From positions 310,001 to 374,000 of the forward strand of contig DIXF01000001.1 in assembly GCA_002448235.1 (NCBI GenBank): a DNA stretch of 64,000 bases. Reading direction: 5' to 3'. Below, piece after piece: positions 17,594-26,761 of the stretch (positions are counted from its first letter, which is position 1; each line of letters starts with the position of its first letter). Origin of the DNA: Syntrophaceae bacterium UBA6087. Lineage in GTDB: Bacteria > Desulfobacterota > Desulfomonilia > UBA1062. Made by a program: the position numbers and the translations under genes. The notes below the pieces were generated by a model. That model was given only the letters and a program-made list of their open reading frames with translations. It was not told where the DNA came from and searched no databases.

Positions 17594-18445
17594 ATGCCGT
17601 ATTGCCTGATATTCCCAGGTCAAGGTACTCAATTCCCGGGTATGTCGGCCGGACTCGACCTGAACCGGATCGGAGATGATTCTCTCTTGCGCCTCATGGC
17701 AGAAGGCCCGGAAGACGTACTCACCCAAACAATCAATGCTCAGAAGGCTGTGTTCGCGGTAACGGCAGCCCTCTGGGATTCCTGCGCGTTCAAAGACCCC
17801 GCACTGCTCATGGGCCACAGCCTCGGCGAATATATGGCCCTTGTCGCCTCCGGCGCACTCTCTCAGGAGGAGTGCCGTACACTGGTCAGCGTCAGGGCAT
17901 CCGCAATGGACAAGGCAACAGCCGGGGGAGAAGGCGCCATGGCCGCCGTGCTCGGGTTGTCCGCCGCAGACGTATCCGAAACGATTGAAAACCTCGACGG
18001 CGTTTGGGTAGCCAACATCAATACCGCTGCCCAGGTGGTTATTTCGGGCAGCACATCCGCAATAAAACAAGCCATGCCATTGCTGAAAGACAAGGGCGCC
18101 AAAAAGGTCGTCCTCCTGAACGTTGCCGTCCCGTCGCACTGCCCGCTCATGGAACCCGCCCGGAAGACCTTGAGGGAGTATCTGAAAAACGTCCGGATGC
18201 AGAGGCCGAAGTCCGGCGTGGTCTTCAACGCCGTAGCCGGGGAAGAATCGGACCCGGAAAAAATCAAAGACCTTCTGGCAGAAGGGCTCGTTTCGCCGGT
18301 CCAGTGGGAGAAATCCGTCAGATATGCAGCCGCAAAGGGAATCGACCATTTCATCGAGATCGGGCCGAAATCCGTGCTCGCCCCCATGGTCAAGAGGATC
18401 GTCCCGGACGCACGCGTGGAGGTGATAACCGCCGATGCACATTGA
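17594..18445 (+). CDS. fabD: Malonyl-CoA:ACP transacylase
   Basis: 283 residues from the ATG at 17594; a GTG three bases earlier is equally in frame but further from ideal spacing to aaagg. It has PGQGTQFPGM at the start, nucleophile Ser in MGHSLGEYMALVASG, and catalytic His in VAVPSHCPLM. It moves malonyl from CoA to acyl carrier protein for chain elongation. It is slightly shorter than the usual 305-310 residues. plsX and fabH, which normally separate rpmF from fabD, are absent. Confidence 0.96.
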   Translation: MPYCLIFPGQGTQFPGMSAGLDLNRIGDDSLLRLMAEGPEDVLTQTINAQKAVFAVTAALWDSCAFKDPALLMGHSLGEYMALVASGALSQEECRTLVSVRASAMDKATAGGEGAMAAVLGLSAADVSETIENLDGVWVANINTAAQVVISGSTSAIKQAMPLLKDKGAKKVVLLNVAVPSHCPLMEPARKTLREYLKNVRMQRPKSGVVFNAVAGEESDPEKIKDLLAEGLVSPVQWEKSVRYAAAKGIDHFIEIGPKSVLAPMVKRIVPDARVEVITADAH

Positions 18446-19175
18446 TCTCAAAAACAAAATCGCCCTGGTCACGGGAGCATCACGGGGGATCGGCGCAGCC
18501 ATTGCTGCAACGCTCGCATCCTGCGGTGCCCATGTGGTGGTGAACTACCGGGAAAATAGAGATAAGGCCGAAGAGGTAGTGAAATCCATCCAGGCTTCGG
18601 GAGGCAGCGCCGAGGCCCTGCGTTTCGACATAACGGACGAAGAGGGCGTGAAAGGGGCGTTCCAGGACGTAATCGGCCGCCACGGCCGCCTCGATATCCT
18701 GGTGAACAACGCGGGCGTGTCAAAGGACGGCCTCCTGCTCAGGGTAAAGCCCGGCGACATCGACGAGATGGTAAGTGTAAATCTTAAGGGTTCGATTTTC
18801 TGTTCTTTTCACGCTTCGCGTTCTATGCTAAAGCAAAAATGTGGAAGAATTGTAAATATTTCTTCTATTGTCGGTTTGGGCGGCAATGCGGGGCAGAGCG
18901 TGTATTCCGCGACCAAGGCAGGGCTCATCGGCTTCACAAAAAGCCTTGCGAAAGAGCTTGGTCCGAAGGGGATACTCGTCAATGCCGTTGCGCCGGGGCT
19001 GGTTGAAACAGATATGACCAAAGGCATGGATGCAGCCTCTCTGGTCGAGCACATTCCGCTGAGGCGGCTCGGGGCTCCGGGGGATGTCGCGGGGCTGGTG
19101 GCCTTTCTCTGTTCCGATTTAGGCTCTTATATCACGGGTCAGGTTCTCGTTGTTGATGGCGGGCTTTATACATGA
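18435..19175 (+). CDS. fabG: 3-oxoacyl-ACP reductase
   Basis: 246-residue short-chain dehydrogenase. Cofactor motif TGASRGIGAA, NNAG in ILVNNAGVSKDG, catalytic Ser in IVNISSIVG and YSATKAG (Tyr/Lys) are all present, and the C-terminus (GQVLVVDGGLYT) is FabG-like. It reduces beta-ketoacyl-ACP with NADPH. The start overlaps fabD by 11 bases. Confidence 0.96.
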   Translation: MHIDLKNKIALVTGASRGIGAAIAATLASCGAHVVVNYRENRDKAEEVVKSIQASGGSAEALRFDITDEEGVKGAFQDVIGRHGRLDILVNNAGVSKDGLLLRVKPGDIDEMVSVNLKGSIFCSFHASRSMLKQKCGRIVNISSIVGLGGNAGQSVYSATKAGLIGFTKSLAKELGPKGILVNAVAPGLVETDMTKGMDAASLVEHIPLRRLGAPGDVAGLVAFLCSDLGSYITGQVLVVDGGLYT

Positions 19176-19218
19176 TTCTTACGAAGAGGCTATAGAAAGA
19201 TAAAGGAGGACTGTGTTC

Positions 19219-19452
19219 ATGGTAGATGTAGCACAACGCATCATCGAGCTTATCGCGGAGCAGCTGGATAAGAATGTTGGAGACATCACTGCCGAGATGT
19301 CTTTTGCAGATGACCTCGGTGCAGACTCCCTTGACCTGGTTGAACTCATCATGACCGTGGAAGAGGAATTCAACATTGAGATTCCAGATGAAGAGGCTGA
19401 AAAAATCAAGTTTGTAAAGGATGCCATCAATTACGTCAAATCAAAGCTCTGA
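19219..19452 (+). CDS. acpP: Acyl carrier protein
   Basis: 77 residues, acidic, with the phosphopantetheine site GADSLDLVELIM (Ser). The ATG at 19219 is preferred over GTG 19213 because aaaggagg lies at proper spacing. It carries the growing acyl chain between the neighbouring Fab enzymes. Confidence 0.97.
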   Translation: MVDVAQRIIELIAEQLDKNVGDITAEMSFADDLGADSLDLVELIMTVEEEFNIEIPDEEAEKIKFVKDAINYVKSKL

Positions 19453-19459
19453 TTCCTGC

Positions 19460-20686
19460 ATGAAGCAAATCGCTATCACCGGAATAGGTGTAGTATCACC
19501 TCTCGGCAGCGATACCAGGACCCTCTGGGATAACCTTGTACAAGGAAAATCCGGCATAGACACAATCGGCGAGTTTTCCGAGCTGCCGGTCACATTCGGC
19601 GGCAGGGCGACTGCGTTCGATCCGGAACGGTACCTGGGGAACAAGGAACTGCGACATATGGACCGGTATGCACAGTTCGCGCTGACCGCCGGGCTCGACG
19701 CATACCAGAACGCGGGACTGAATTCCGACACCTATCCTTCGTACCGTACCGGCGTGCTCATCGGATCGGGTTCCGGCGGGATTGAAACCATCGAAGAGCA
19801 GATGAACGTTTTTCATACCCGAGGAGCCCGGAGAGTCTCGCCCATGACCGTTCCCATGTTCATCACGAACATCGGCCCTGCAGAGCTCGCCAAGAGGATC
19901 CAGGCAAAAGGCCCGGGTTTCAGCCTCTCATCGGCATGTGCAACCGGGGGGCACGCACTGGCCATAGCGGCCCGGCTCATCCAGGCAGGCGATGCCGACT
20001 GCATGCTCGCAGGCGGCGTGGAGGCATGCCTGACACCGTTTGCCGTCGCCGCGTTCGCTTCCATGAGGGCCCTTTCCACCAGGAACGACGCTCCGCAGAA
20101 GGCGAGCCGGCCCTTCTCCGTAGACCGTGACGGCTTCGTCATGTCCGAAGGCGGGGCGGTGCTCGTGCTGGAAAATTACGACAAGGCGCGCGAAAGAGGA
20201 GCCGAGATCCTTGCAGTGCTCGAGGGCGTGGGCATGAGCGTGGACGCCTACCACATGGTCGCGCCGGACCCCGAAGGCACGGCGGTGGTATACGCGGTGG
20301 AGAAGGCGATACGGGATGCCGGCATCTCTCCTTCGGATATCGGCTACATCAATGCCCACGGCACGTCCACCCCGCTCAACGACAAGATCGAGACCTCCGC
20401 GATCAAAAAGGTATTCGGCGAGTATGCTTACCGGGTACCCGTCAGTTCGACCAAGTCCATGACCGGCCACCTTATCGGAGGGGCTGCAAGTCTGGAGGCC
20501 GCCATCTGTATCCTGGCCATGCGCAGCGGGGTCATTCCTCCCACGATAAACCTTGACAACCCGGACCCTGAATGCGATTTAAATTATGTACCTGACAAGG
20601 CTTTGCGTTCCGAGGTTTCACACTGTCTGAACAATTCATTCGGCTTCGGCGGTCAGAACGTGGCCCTGGTACTCGGAAAAGGATAA
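19460..20686 (+). CDS. fabF: 3-oxoacyl-ACP synthase II
   Basis: 408 residues from MKQIAITGIGVVSPLG, 7 bases after acpP. The Cys-His-His triad is visible: SSACATGGHALA, NAHGTSTPLND and STKSMTGHLIGGA. The C-terminal NNSFGFGGQNVALVL is typical. It condenses malonyl-ACP with acyl-ACP in chain elongation. Confidence 0.96.
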   Translation: MKQIAITGIGVVSPLGSDTRTLWDNLVQGKSGIDTIGEFSELPVTFGGRATAFDPERYLGNKELRHMDRYAQFALTAGLDAYQNAGLNSDTYPSYRTGVLIGSGSGGIETIEEQMNVFHTRGARRVSPMTVPMFITNIGPAELAKRIQAKGPGFSLSSACATGGHALAIAARLIQAGDADCMLAGGVEACLTPFAVAAFASMRALSTRNDAPQKASRPFSVDRDGFVMSEGGAVLVLENYDKARERGAEILAVLEGVGMSVDAYHMVAPDPEGTAVVYAVEKAIRDAGISPSDIGYINAHGTSTPLNDKIETSAIKKVFGEYAYRVPVSSTKSMTGHLIGGAASLEAAICILAMRSGVIPPTINLDNPDPECDLNYVPDKALRSEVSHCLNNSFGFGGQNVALVLGKG

Positions 20687-20689
20687 GAG

Positions 20690-21139
20690 ATGAAGATCGG
20701 CGTTGCCTGCGACCACGGCGGCCTTCCCATGAAGGGGCTCGTGATCGAAACCCTTACCGCAAACAACTGTGAAGTGCTCGATGTCGGCACGAATACCCAA
20801 AGCTCGGTCGATTATCCCGACTATGCCCGTACGGCCTTATCCGCGCTCCTCAAGGGCGAGTGCGAGCGCGTCGTGCTCATCTGCGGGACAGGGATCGGGA
20901 TGTCCATCTGCGCCAACCGGGTCGAGGGCGTCCGGGGAACGCTTTGTCACGACTCCTACACCGCCCGCATGTCGCGCATGCACAACGATTCGAACTGCCT
21001 CATCCTGGGGGGAAGGGTCATCGGCCCGGCCGTTGCCCGGGATATCGTGGAGATCTGGCTCAAGACGGCCTTCGAGGGCGGAAGGCACCAGGACAGGCTG
21101 AACAAGATCGAAGACATATGCCGGGAAGTGAAAAAATAA
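20690..21139 (+). CDS. rpiB: Ribose-5-phosphate isomerase B
   Basis: 149 residues. It opens with the RpiB/LacAB pattern KIGVACDHGGLPMKG; catalytic Cys is in VLICGTGIGMSICANR, and the phosphate-contacting region ends at LGGRVIGPAVA. It interconverts ribose-5-P and ribulose-5-P. Ribulose-5-P is a substrate of RibB in the downstream riboflavin genes, and rpiB-glyA pairs are common. Confidence 0.94.
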   Translation: MKIGVACDHGGLPMKGLVIETLTANNCEVLDVGTNTQSSVDYPDYARTALSALLKGECERVVLICGTGIGMSICANRVEGVRGTLCHDSYTARMSRMHNDSNCLILGGRVIGPAVARDIVEIWLKTAFEGGRHQDRLNKIEDICREVKK

Positions 21140-21162
21140 ATATCGAGAGGATGTTTAAAGAT

Positions 21163-22413
21163 ATGAGCATGGACCACTTGAAGAAAACAGATCCGGAAGT
21201 CTACCAGTCAATTATGGACGAACTGGGCCGCCAGCGAAACAAGCTGGAGCTCATCGCGTCCGAGAACATAGTCTCCGAAGCGGTGCTCGAAGCCCAGGGC
21301 AGCGTCATGACCAACAAGTACGCCGAAGGCTACCCGGGAAAGAGATACTACGGCGGCTGCGAGTATGTGGACGTGGCCGAGAGCCTGGCCATCGAGAGGG
21401 CAAAGAAACTTTTCGGCGCAGACCACGCAAATGTCCAGCCTCATTCCGGCTCCCAGGCCAATATGGCGGTGTACTTTTCCCTCCTCGAGCCCGGCGATAC
21501 GTACCTCGGGATGTCGCTTCCCCACGGCGGCCACCTTTCCATGGGATCGCCCGTGAACTTTTCCGGCAAGATTTACAATGTGGTCCCCTACGGCGTACGG
21601 CAGGACACCCACCGGATCGACTACGACCAGCTGCGCGACCTTGCAAAGCAGCATAAGCCCAAGCTCATCATCGCGGGCGCGAGCGCATATCCCCGCATCA
21701 TCGAGTACAAGATCTTCCGCGAGATCGCCAACGAAGTCGGCGCCTACTTCATGGTGGACATGGCCCACATCGCGGGCCTGGTGGCAACCGGCCTCCATCC
21801 GAGCCCGGTGCCCTATGCGGACTTCGTCACCACCACCACTCACAAGACCTTGCGGGGCCCGAGGGGCGGCCTGGTGCTCTGCAAGGAGGAGCATGCGAAG
21901 ACGCTCAATTCGAGGGTGTTCCCCGGCATGCAGGGCGGCCCGCTCATGCACGTCATCGCGGCCAAGGCGGTTGCGCTGAAAGAGGCCATGACTCCTGAAT
22001 TCAAGACTTACCAGCAGCAGATCGTCAAGAATGCCCAGGCTCTGGCAAATGCACTGATGGCCCGCGGGTTCTCCCTCGTATCGGGCGGCACGGACAACCA
22101 CCTCATGCTCGTGGACCTCTCCAACAAGGACGTCACGGGCAAGGAAGCAGAGGAGTTCCTGGATAAGGCATGGATCACGGTCAACAAGAATACCATCCCG
22201 TTCGAGACGAAGAGCCCGTTCGTGACCTCGGGCGTCCGTCTCGGAACACCGGCGCTGACCACCAGGGGCATGAAAGAAGCCCAGATGGAGCAGGTCGCCG
22301 AATTGATCGCCCGGGTCGTCGACTCCAAGGGCGACGAGACCGTGATCGAGAAGGTGAGGAAGGAAGTCGACGCCCTCTCCGGTCAGTTCCCGATCTACCG
22401 GGACTTGGGGTGA
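21163..22413 (+). CDS. glyA: Serine hydroxymethyltransferase
   Basis: 416 residues from MSMDHLKKTDPEVYQ; ATGs at 21151 and 21169 are alternatives. LELIASENIVSEAV, the YPGKRYYGGCEYVD substrate loop and PLP lysine in TTTHKTLRGPRGG identify it. It converts serine and tetrahydrofolate to glycine and methylene-THF. The frame is open into rpiB upstream, but that longer reading is spurious. Confidence 0.97.
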   Translation: MSMDHLKKTDPEVYQSIMDELGRQRNKLELIASENIVSEAVLEAQGSVMTNKYAEGYPGKRYYGGCEYVDVAESLAIERAKKLFGADHANVQPHSGSQANMAVYFSLLEPGDTYLGMSLPHGGHLSMGSPVNFSGKIYNVVPYGVRQDTHRIDYDQLRDLAKQHKPKLIIAGASAYPRIIEYKIFREIANEVGAYFMVDMAHIAGLVATGLHPSPVPYADFVTTTTHKTLRGPRGGLVLCKEEHAKTLNSRVFPGMQGGPLMHVIAAKAVALKEAMTPEFKTYQQQIVKNAQALANALMARGFSLVSGGTDNHLMLVDLSNKDVTGKEAEEFLDKAWITVNKNTIPFETKSPFVTSGVRLGTPALTTRGMKEAQMEQVAELIARVVDSKGDETVIEKVRKEVDALSGQFPIYRDLG

Positions 22414-22416
22414 TAC

Positions 22417-22875
22417 ATGCGCTGCCCCCGATGTTCTGGACTTGAAGACAAGGTTATCCAGTCCAGGATAAGCCGTGACGGGAGCTCCATCCGGCGCAGA
22501 AGAGAATGCATCCGGTGCTCGTACCGGTTCACCACCTATGAAAAGGTCGAGGAACTGGTGCCCATGGTGGTCAAGAAGGACGGCAGGAGAGAGGCCTTCG
22601 ACCCGAACAAGGTGATCTCCGGCATTACCACCGCCTGTGAAAAACGGCCTGTCGGCATCGAAGAGATCGATGCGGTCAAGGACTCGATCATCCACGATAT
22701 CCAAGCCAAATGGGACCGCGAGGTCCCTTCTTCCTACATCGGGGAAAAGGTCATGGAGGCCCTCCACCGGCTCGACCCCGTGGCGTATGTGCGCTTCGCT
22801 TCCGTGTACCGCGAGTTCAAGGATGTGCGGGATTTCGTTGACGAGATCCAGGGCTTTGGTGACAAGAAGCGATGA
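22417..22875 (+). CDS. nrdR: Transcriptional repressor NrdR
   Basis: 152 residues. A zinc ribbon (MRCPRC, then CIRCSYRF) is followed by an ATP-cone (VVKKDGRREAFDPNKVISGI). It represses ribonucleotide reductase genes in response to nucleotide state. It begins 4 bases after glyA and overlaps ribD by four bases. Confidence 0.97.
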   Translation: MRCPRCSGLEDKVIQSRISRDGSSIRRRRECIRCSYRFTTYEKVEELVPMVVKKDGRREAFDPNKVISGITTACEKRPVGIEEIDAVKDSIIHDIQAKWDREVPSSYIGEKVMEALHRLDPVAYVRFASVYREFKDVRDFVDEIQGFGDKKR

Positions 22876-23945
22876 AAGGCGATCTGCGGTACATGCGCCG
22901 GGCCGTCACGCTGGCGCAGAAAGGCCTGGGCAGGACAGCCCCGAATCCTCCGGTGGGTGCGGTCGTCGTCAAGGACGGCCGGACCGTCGGCGAAGGGTTC
23001 CACCCCGGCGCAGGCCTTCCCCATGCCGAGGTGTTCGCGCTGAACAGTGCAGGCGATGATGCCAAAGGCGCCACGCTCTACGTCACCCTGGAGCCCTGCT
23101 CGCACTACGGCCGGACGCCACCCTGCGTAAATGCCGTCATGGAGGCGGGCATTGCCCGGGTGGTAGTGGGAAGCATCGACCCCAATCCCATCGTGGCGGG
23201 GCGCGGCATACGGACCTTGCGCGAAAACGGCGTCAAGGTCGTGGTCGGGGTGGGGAAGAAAGAGACCGACAGGCTCATCAGCTGGTATACGCCGTGGATG
23301 GAAAGAAAGCGGCCCTTCGTGATCGCCAAGGCGGCCATGACGCTGGACGGAAAGATAGCCGCCCCCTCCGGCGACTCGAAGTGGATCAGCTCCGAGGCCT
23401 CCCGGCTTTATGTGCATGAGCTGAGAAACCACGTGGACGCCATCCTCGTGGGCGTCGGCACGGTCTTGAGCGACGACCCGCTGCTCACCTGCCGTATACA
23501 GGGAGGCAGAAACCCCTTGCGGGTCATCATCGACCCCCGGTATGTGGTTCCGGAAGGGGCAAAATGCCTGGGAAACCGCGCGGTGGTGTTCACCGCTAAA
23601 GACCCGCTGAGCAGGCCTGAGATCATAGAGAGCGGCGTCAAGGTCATCCGGCTCGAAAAAGGCAAAGACGAACGGTTCCTCTGGGAGAACATCCTTAGTA
23701 TCCTGGGCGGGATGGGCCTGCACTCGGTTCTCGTGGAAGGAGGAAGCGCCATCCTTTCGAGCCTCATCCAGTCGCGCCTCTTCGACGAGCTGCGCATCTT
23801 CGTAGCGCCCAAGCTCCTGGGCGGAGGCATTCCTCTCGTCTGCTGGGAACCGCCGGAGACCATTGCGGAATCCTTGCACCTTGTGATATCGGAGGCGAGA
23901 ACGATCGGGAGCGATGTGCTCATCACCGCTCATCTGGAGGAATAG
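22872..23945 (+). CDS. ribD: Bifunctional riboflavin deaminase/reductase
   Basis: 357 residues. The N-terminal deaminase has the zinc site HAEVFAL and PCSHYGRTPPC. The C-terminal reductase starts near AKAAMTLDGKIAAPSGDSKW and contains LLVEGG-type VLVEGGSAI. It carries out the second and third steps from GTP to riboflavin. It starts inside the nrdR stop (ATGA) and is directly followed by ribE. Confidence 0.96.
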   Translation: MKGDLRYMRRAVTLAQKGLGRTAPNPPVGAVVVKDGRTVGEGFHPGAGLPHAEVFALNSAGDDAKGATLYVTLEPCSHYGRTPPCVNAVMEAGIARVVVGSIDPNPIVAGRGIRTLRENGVKVVVGVGKKETDRLISWYTPWMERKRPFVIAKAAMTLDGKIAAPSGDSKWISSEASRLYVHELRNHVDAILVGVGTVLSDDPLLTCRIQGGRNPLRVIIDPRYVVPEGAKCLGNRAVVFTAKDPLSRPEIIESGVKVIRLEKGKDERFLWENILSILGGMGLHSVLVEGGSAILSSLIQSRLFDELRIFVAPKLLGGGIPLVCWEPPETIAESLHLVISEARTIGSDVLITAHLEE

Positions 23946-24581
23946 ATGTTCACCGGGATCATCGAAAGGCTCGGAAAAGTCGTGAGTATAAGGCCCTACA
24001 AACAGGGCTTCACCCTGACGGTCGACACCGGCATGGATTTGTCGGGCGACAAGATCGGCGACAGCTTCGCCGTGGACGGCGTATGCCTCACCGCCACCGG
24101 CTTCGAAGGGTCCCGCTTCACGGCCCTGGCCTCGGCCGAGACCGTGGCCCGCTCCACCCTGGGATTATTACGGCCGGGGGCAAAGGTGAACATCGAGCGG
24201 GCCATGACCCTGTCCGGGCGTCTCGGCGGCCACCTGGTGCTCGGCCATGTCGACTGCATGGGGACGGTTCAGGACAAGGGGAGCGCGGGCGAGTCCACGC
24301 GCATGAGCTTCCACTTCGACAGGAAGTTTTCCCGCTACGTCATCGAGAAGGGGTCAATCGCCATAGACGGCGTGTCGCTCACCATAAACGGGTTCACGCA
24401 AGACGCCTTTGACGTGAATATCATTCCCCATACCGCAGAATCGGTCTCCTTGACACTCAAAACACCCGGTGATAGGGTGAACCTCGAATTCGACGTGATC
24501 GGTAAATACGTCGAGAGACTGATGAAAAAAGAAGATAATACAACCCTTGAGGAACTTCTTAAGAAGCAGGGGTATACATAA
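23946..24581 (+). CDS. ribE: Riboflavin synthase alpha subunit
   Basis: 211 residues made of two lumazine-binding repeats: MFTGIIERLGKV with VDGVCLTAT, and GHLVLGHVDCMG with IDGVSLTIN. It dismutates two 6,7-dimethyl-8-ribityllumazine molecules into riboflavin. It begins one base after ribD. Confidence 0.96.
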   Translation: MFTGIIERLGKVVSIRPYKQGFTLTVDTGMDLSGDKIGDSFAVDGVCLTATGFEGSRFTALASAETVARSTLGLLRPGAKVNIERAMTLSGRLGGHLVLGHVDCMGTVQDKGSAGESTRMSFHFDRKFSRYVIEKGSIAIDGVSLTINGFTQDAFDVNIIPHTAESVSLTLKTPGDRVNLEFDVIGKYVERLMKKEDNTTLEELLKKQGYT

Positions 24582-24592
24582 GGAGCAGTACC

Positions 24593-25795
24593 ATGCCGAC
24601 GTGCACCGTTGAAGAGGCGCTTGAGGAACTGAGACAAGGCAGGATGATCATCCTGGTCGATGACGAAAGCCGTGAGAACGAGGGCGACCTCACCATGGCC
24701 GCGGAATTCGTGACCGCAGACTCGATCAATTTCATGGCTAAATACGGGCGGGGCCTCATCTGTCTTGCCCTGGACTCCGGGATAGTCGATACGCTCAATC
24801 TGCCGATGATGGTCAGGGACAATACCAGCAAGTTCGGCACCGGCTTCACCATCTCCATCGAGGCGAAGAAGGGTGTCACCACGGGGATATCCGCCGCCGA
24901 CCGCGCCGTCACCATCCGCACCGCAATCGCCCTTGACGCAAAGGCCGGCGACCTCGCGCGTCCGGGACACGTCTTCCCCTTGCGCGCCCGTGAAGGCGGC
25001 GTGCTCGTCCGCACCGGCCAGACCGAAGGATCGGTGGACCTGTGCAGGATCGCGGGCTTGCGTCCGGGCGCCGTCATCTGCGAGGTCATGAACGACGACG
25101 GCACCATGGCCCGGAGGCCTCAGCTCGAAGCGTTCGCGAAAGAGCACTCCTTAAGGATCTGCACCATAGCCGATCTCATCGCCTACCGGATGAAGAACGA
25201 GATCCTGGTGAGGGAGGCGGTCAGGGCCAGCCTGCCCACGCCGTACGGGATTTTCCAGCTCATCGGCTTCGACAACGACATCGACCACAAGGAGCACGTG
25301 GCCCTGGTGAAGGGTGAGATCACCCCCGACGAGCCGGTGCTCGTGAGGGTCCATTCCGAGTGCCTCACCGGAGACGTCCTCCATTCGCTCCGCTGCGACT
25401 GCGGCGACCAGCTGCACCGGGCCATGGAGATGATCGAGGAAGAAGGCAAGGGCGTGATCGTCTACATGCGCCAGGAGGGAAGGGGGATCGGCCTGATCAA
25501 CAAGCTCAAGGCCTACCACCTCCAGGAAAACGGCCGCGATACGGTCGAGGCGAACGTGGAGCTCGGCTTCGCCCCGGATTTGCGCGATTACGGCATCGGC
25601 GCCCAGATCCTGGTTGCGCTCGGCGTGAAGAAGATGAAGATGATGACGAACAATCCGAAGAAGATTGTCGGTCTCGATGGGTACGGGCTCGAGATTGTCG
25701 ACCGCGTGCCGATAGAGATACCGCCCACTGAAGAGAACAAGAAATATCTGCAGACCAAGAAAGAAAAGATGGGTCACATACTGGAGGTCGTGTAA
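24593..25795 (+). CDS. ribBA: Bifunctional DHBP synthase / GTP cyclohydrolase II
   Basis: 400 residues. The N-terminal RibB domain has DDESRENEGDLTMAAE and the GHVFPLRA loop. The C-terminal RibA domain has VRVHSECLTGDVLHSLRCDC with three zinc cysteines and the RQEGRGIGL motif. It makes both the four-carbon unit from ribulose-5-P and the pyrimidine precursor from GTP. Confidence 0.97.
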   Translation: MPTCTVEEALEELRQGRMIILVDDESRENEGDLTMAAEFVTADSINFMAKYGRGLICLALDSGIVDTLNLPMMVRDNTSKFGTGFTISIEAKKGVTTGISAADRAVTIRTAIALDAKAGDLARPGHVFPLRAREGGVLVRTGQTEGSVDLCRIAGLRPGAVICEVMNDDGTMARRPQLEAFAKEHSLRICTIADLIAYRMKNEILVREAVRASLPTPYGIFQLIGFDNDIDHKEHVALVKGEITPDEPVLVRVHSECLTGDVLHSLRCDCGDQLHRAMEMIEEEGKGVIVYMRQEGRGIGLINKLKAYHLQENGRDTVEANVELGFAPDLRDYGIGAQILVALGVKKMKMMTNNPKKIVGLDGYGLEIVDRVPIEIPPTEENKKYLQTKKEKMGHILEVV

Positions 25796-26259
25796 TGGCG
25801 AACATGGTTGAGGGAAAACTGATCGGCAAGGGCAGGAAGGTTTCGATCGTTGCGAGCAGGTTCAATGATTTCATCACGGGAAGGCTCATCGACGGCGCCA
25901 TGGATGCATTGAAGAGGCACGGCGTCGAGGAAAAGGACATCACGATAGTACGCGTCCCCGGCGCATTCGAGATCCCGCCGGTTGCAAAAAAGCTTGCGGA
26001 GAGCAAGAAAACCAATGGCGTCATCTGCCTTGGAGCGGTGATCAGGGGTTCCACCCCGCATTTCGACTACGTTGCGGCAGAGGTGAGCAAGGGCGTCGCC
26101 CACGTATCCCTGGATGCCCCATGCCCGGTTATTTTCGGCGTGCTCACGACCGACAGCATCGAGCAGGCCATTGAACGCGCAGGCACGAAAGCCGGGAACA
26201 AGGGCTTCGATGCCGCCATGTCCCTGCTTGAGATGATCGACCTCTATGCGCAGATCTGA
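25795..26259 (+). CDS. ribH: 6,7-dimethyl-8-ribityllumazine synthase
   Basis: 154 residues. FNDFITGRLIDGAMD, VPGAFEIPP and CLGAVIRGSTPHFDYVA (active-site region with His) are standard. It shares one base with the ribBA stop (TAATG). It condenses the two RibBA/RibD products and feeds RibE. Confidence 0.97.
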   Translation: MANMVEGKLIGKGRKVSIVASRFNDFITGRLIDGAMDALKRHGVEEKDITIVRVPGAFEIPPVAKKLAESKKTNGVICLGAVIRGSTPHFDYVAAEVSKGVAHVSLDAPCPVIFGVLTTDSIEQAIERAGTKAGNKGFDAAMSLLEMIDLYAQI

Positions 26260-26267
26260 TCATTAGT

Positions 26268-26693
26268 ATGAGACTCAGGACGAAAGCACGTGAAATAGCA
26301 TTACAGTACCTGTACCAGGTCGACATAACGAGAGATCACAATAAGAAAATCTGCAAGGATTTCTTCGATCATTTCGCCGAAGACAAGGATGTCGTTCCCT
26401 ACGCACAGGATATCATAGACGGTGTCTATACCAATCTGCACGACATCGACGCCCATATCGAGAAGGCCTCGAACAACTGGTCGGTGAGCAGGATGTCCAC
26501 CACGGACAGGAACATCCTCCGCATCGCAACCTATGAGCTGGTCTTCAAGACCGACATCCCGTACAAGGTCGTGATCAACGAGGGCATCGAGCTGGCCAAG
26601 CGGTTCGGGTCGCCGCGTTTCCCCGCCTTTGCAAACGGCGTCCTCGACAGGATCTGGTCCGAAGTATCCCCCGGGAGCCAGGGCAAGGGGTAG
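26268..26693 (+). CDS. nusB: Transcription antitermination factor NusB
   Basis: 141 residues, all helical. It starts RTKAREIALQYLYQVDI; the C-terminal half has the NusB core RMSTTDRNILRIATYEL and INEGIELAKRFG. It binds boxA RNA with NusE in rRNA antitermination. ribH-nusB adjacency is widespread. A small cccct/agggg hairpin just after the stop may end the operon. Confidence 0.95.
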   Translation: MRLRTKAREIALQYLYQVDITRDHNKKICKDFFDHFAEDKDVVPYAQDIIDGVYTNLHDIDAHIEKASNNWSVSRMSTTDRNILRIATYELVFKTDIPYKVVINEGIELAKRFGSPRFPAFANGVLDRIWSEVSPGSQGKG

Positions 26694-26761
26694 ATCCCCC
26701 TCGCAGGGGTCACAGGTCTTGCCTTTTGCTTCTATAAAACCAATGGCGGTCTTTTTGTGCA

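Noticed and set aside
20860..21162. N-terminal extension of glyA into rpiB
   Set aside because: Overlaps a clear gene in another frame; SHMT homologues start near MSMDH.
21208..22767. 519-codon minus-strand frame opposite glyA
   Set aside because: Shadow of glyA/nrdR; no recognisable motifs, and glyA is certain.
22872..26259. FMN riboswitch in front of the rib genes
   Set aside because: The rib genes are coupled to nrdR by overlap with no leader, and no RFN-like element is visible.
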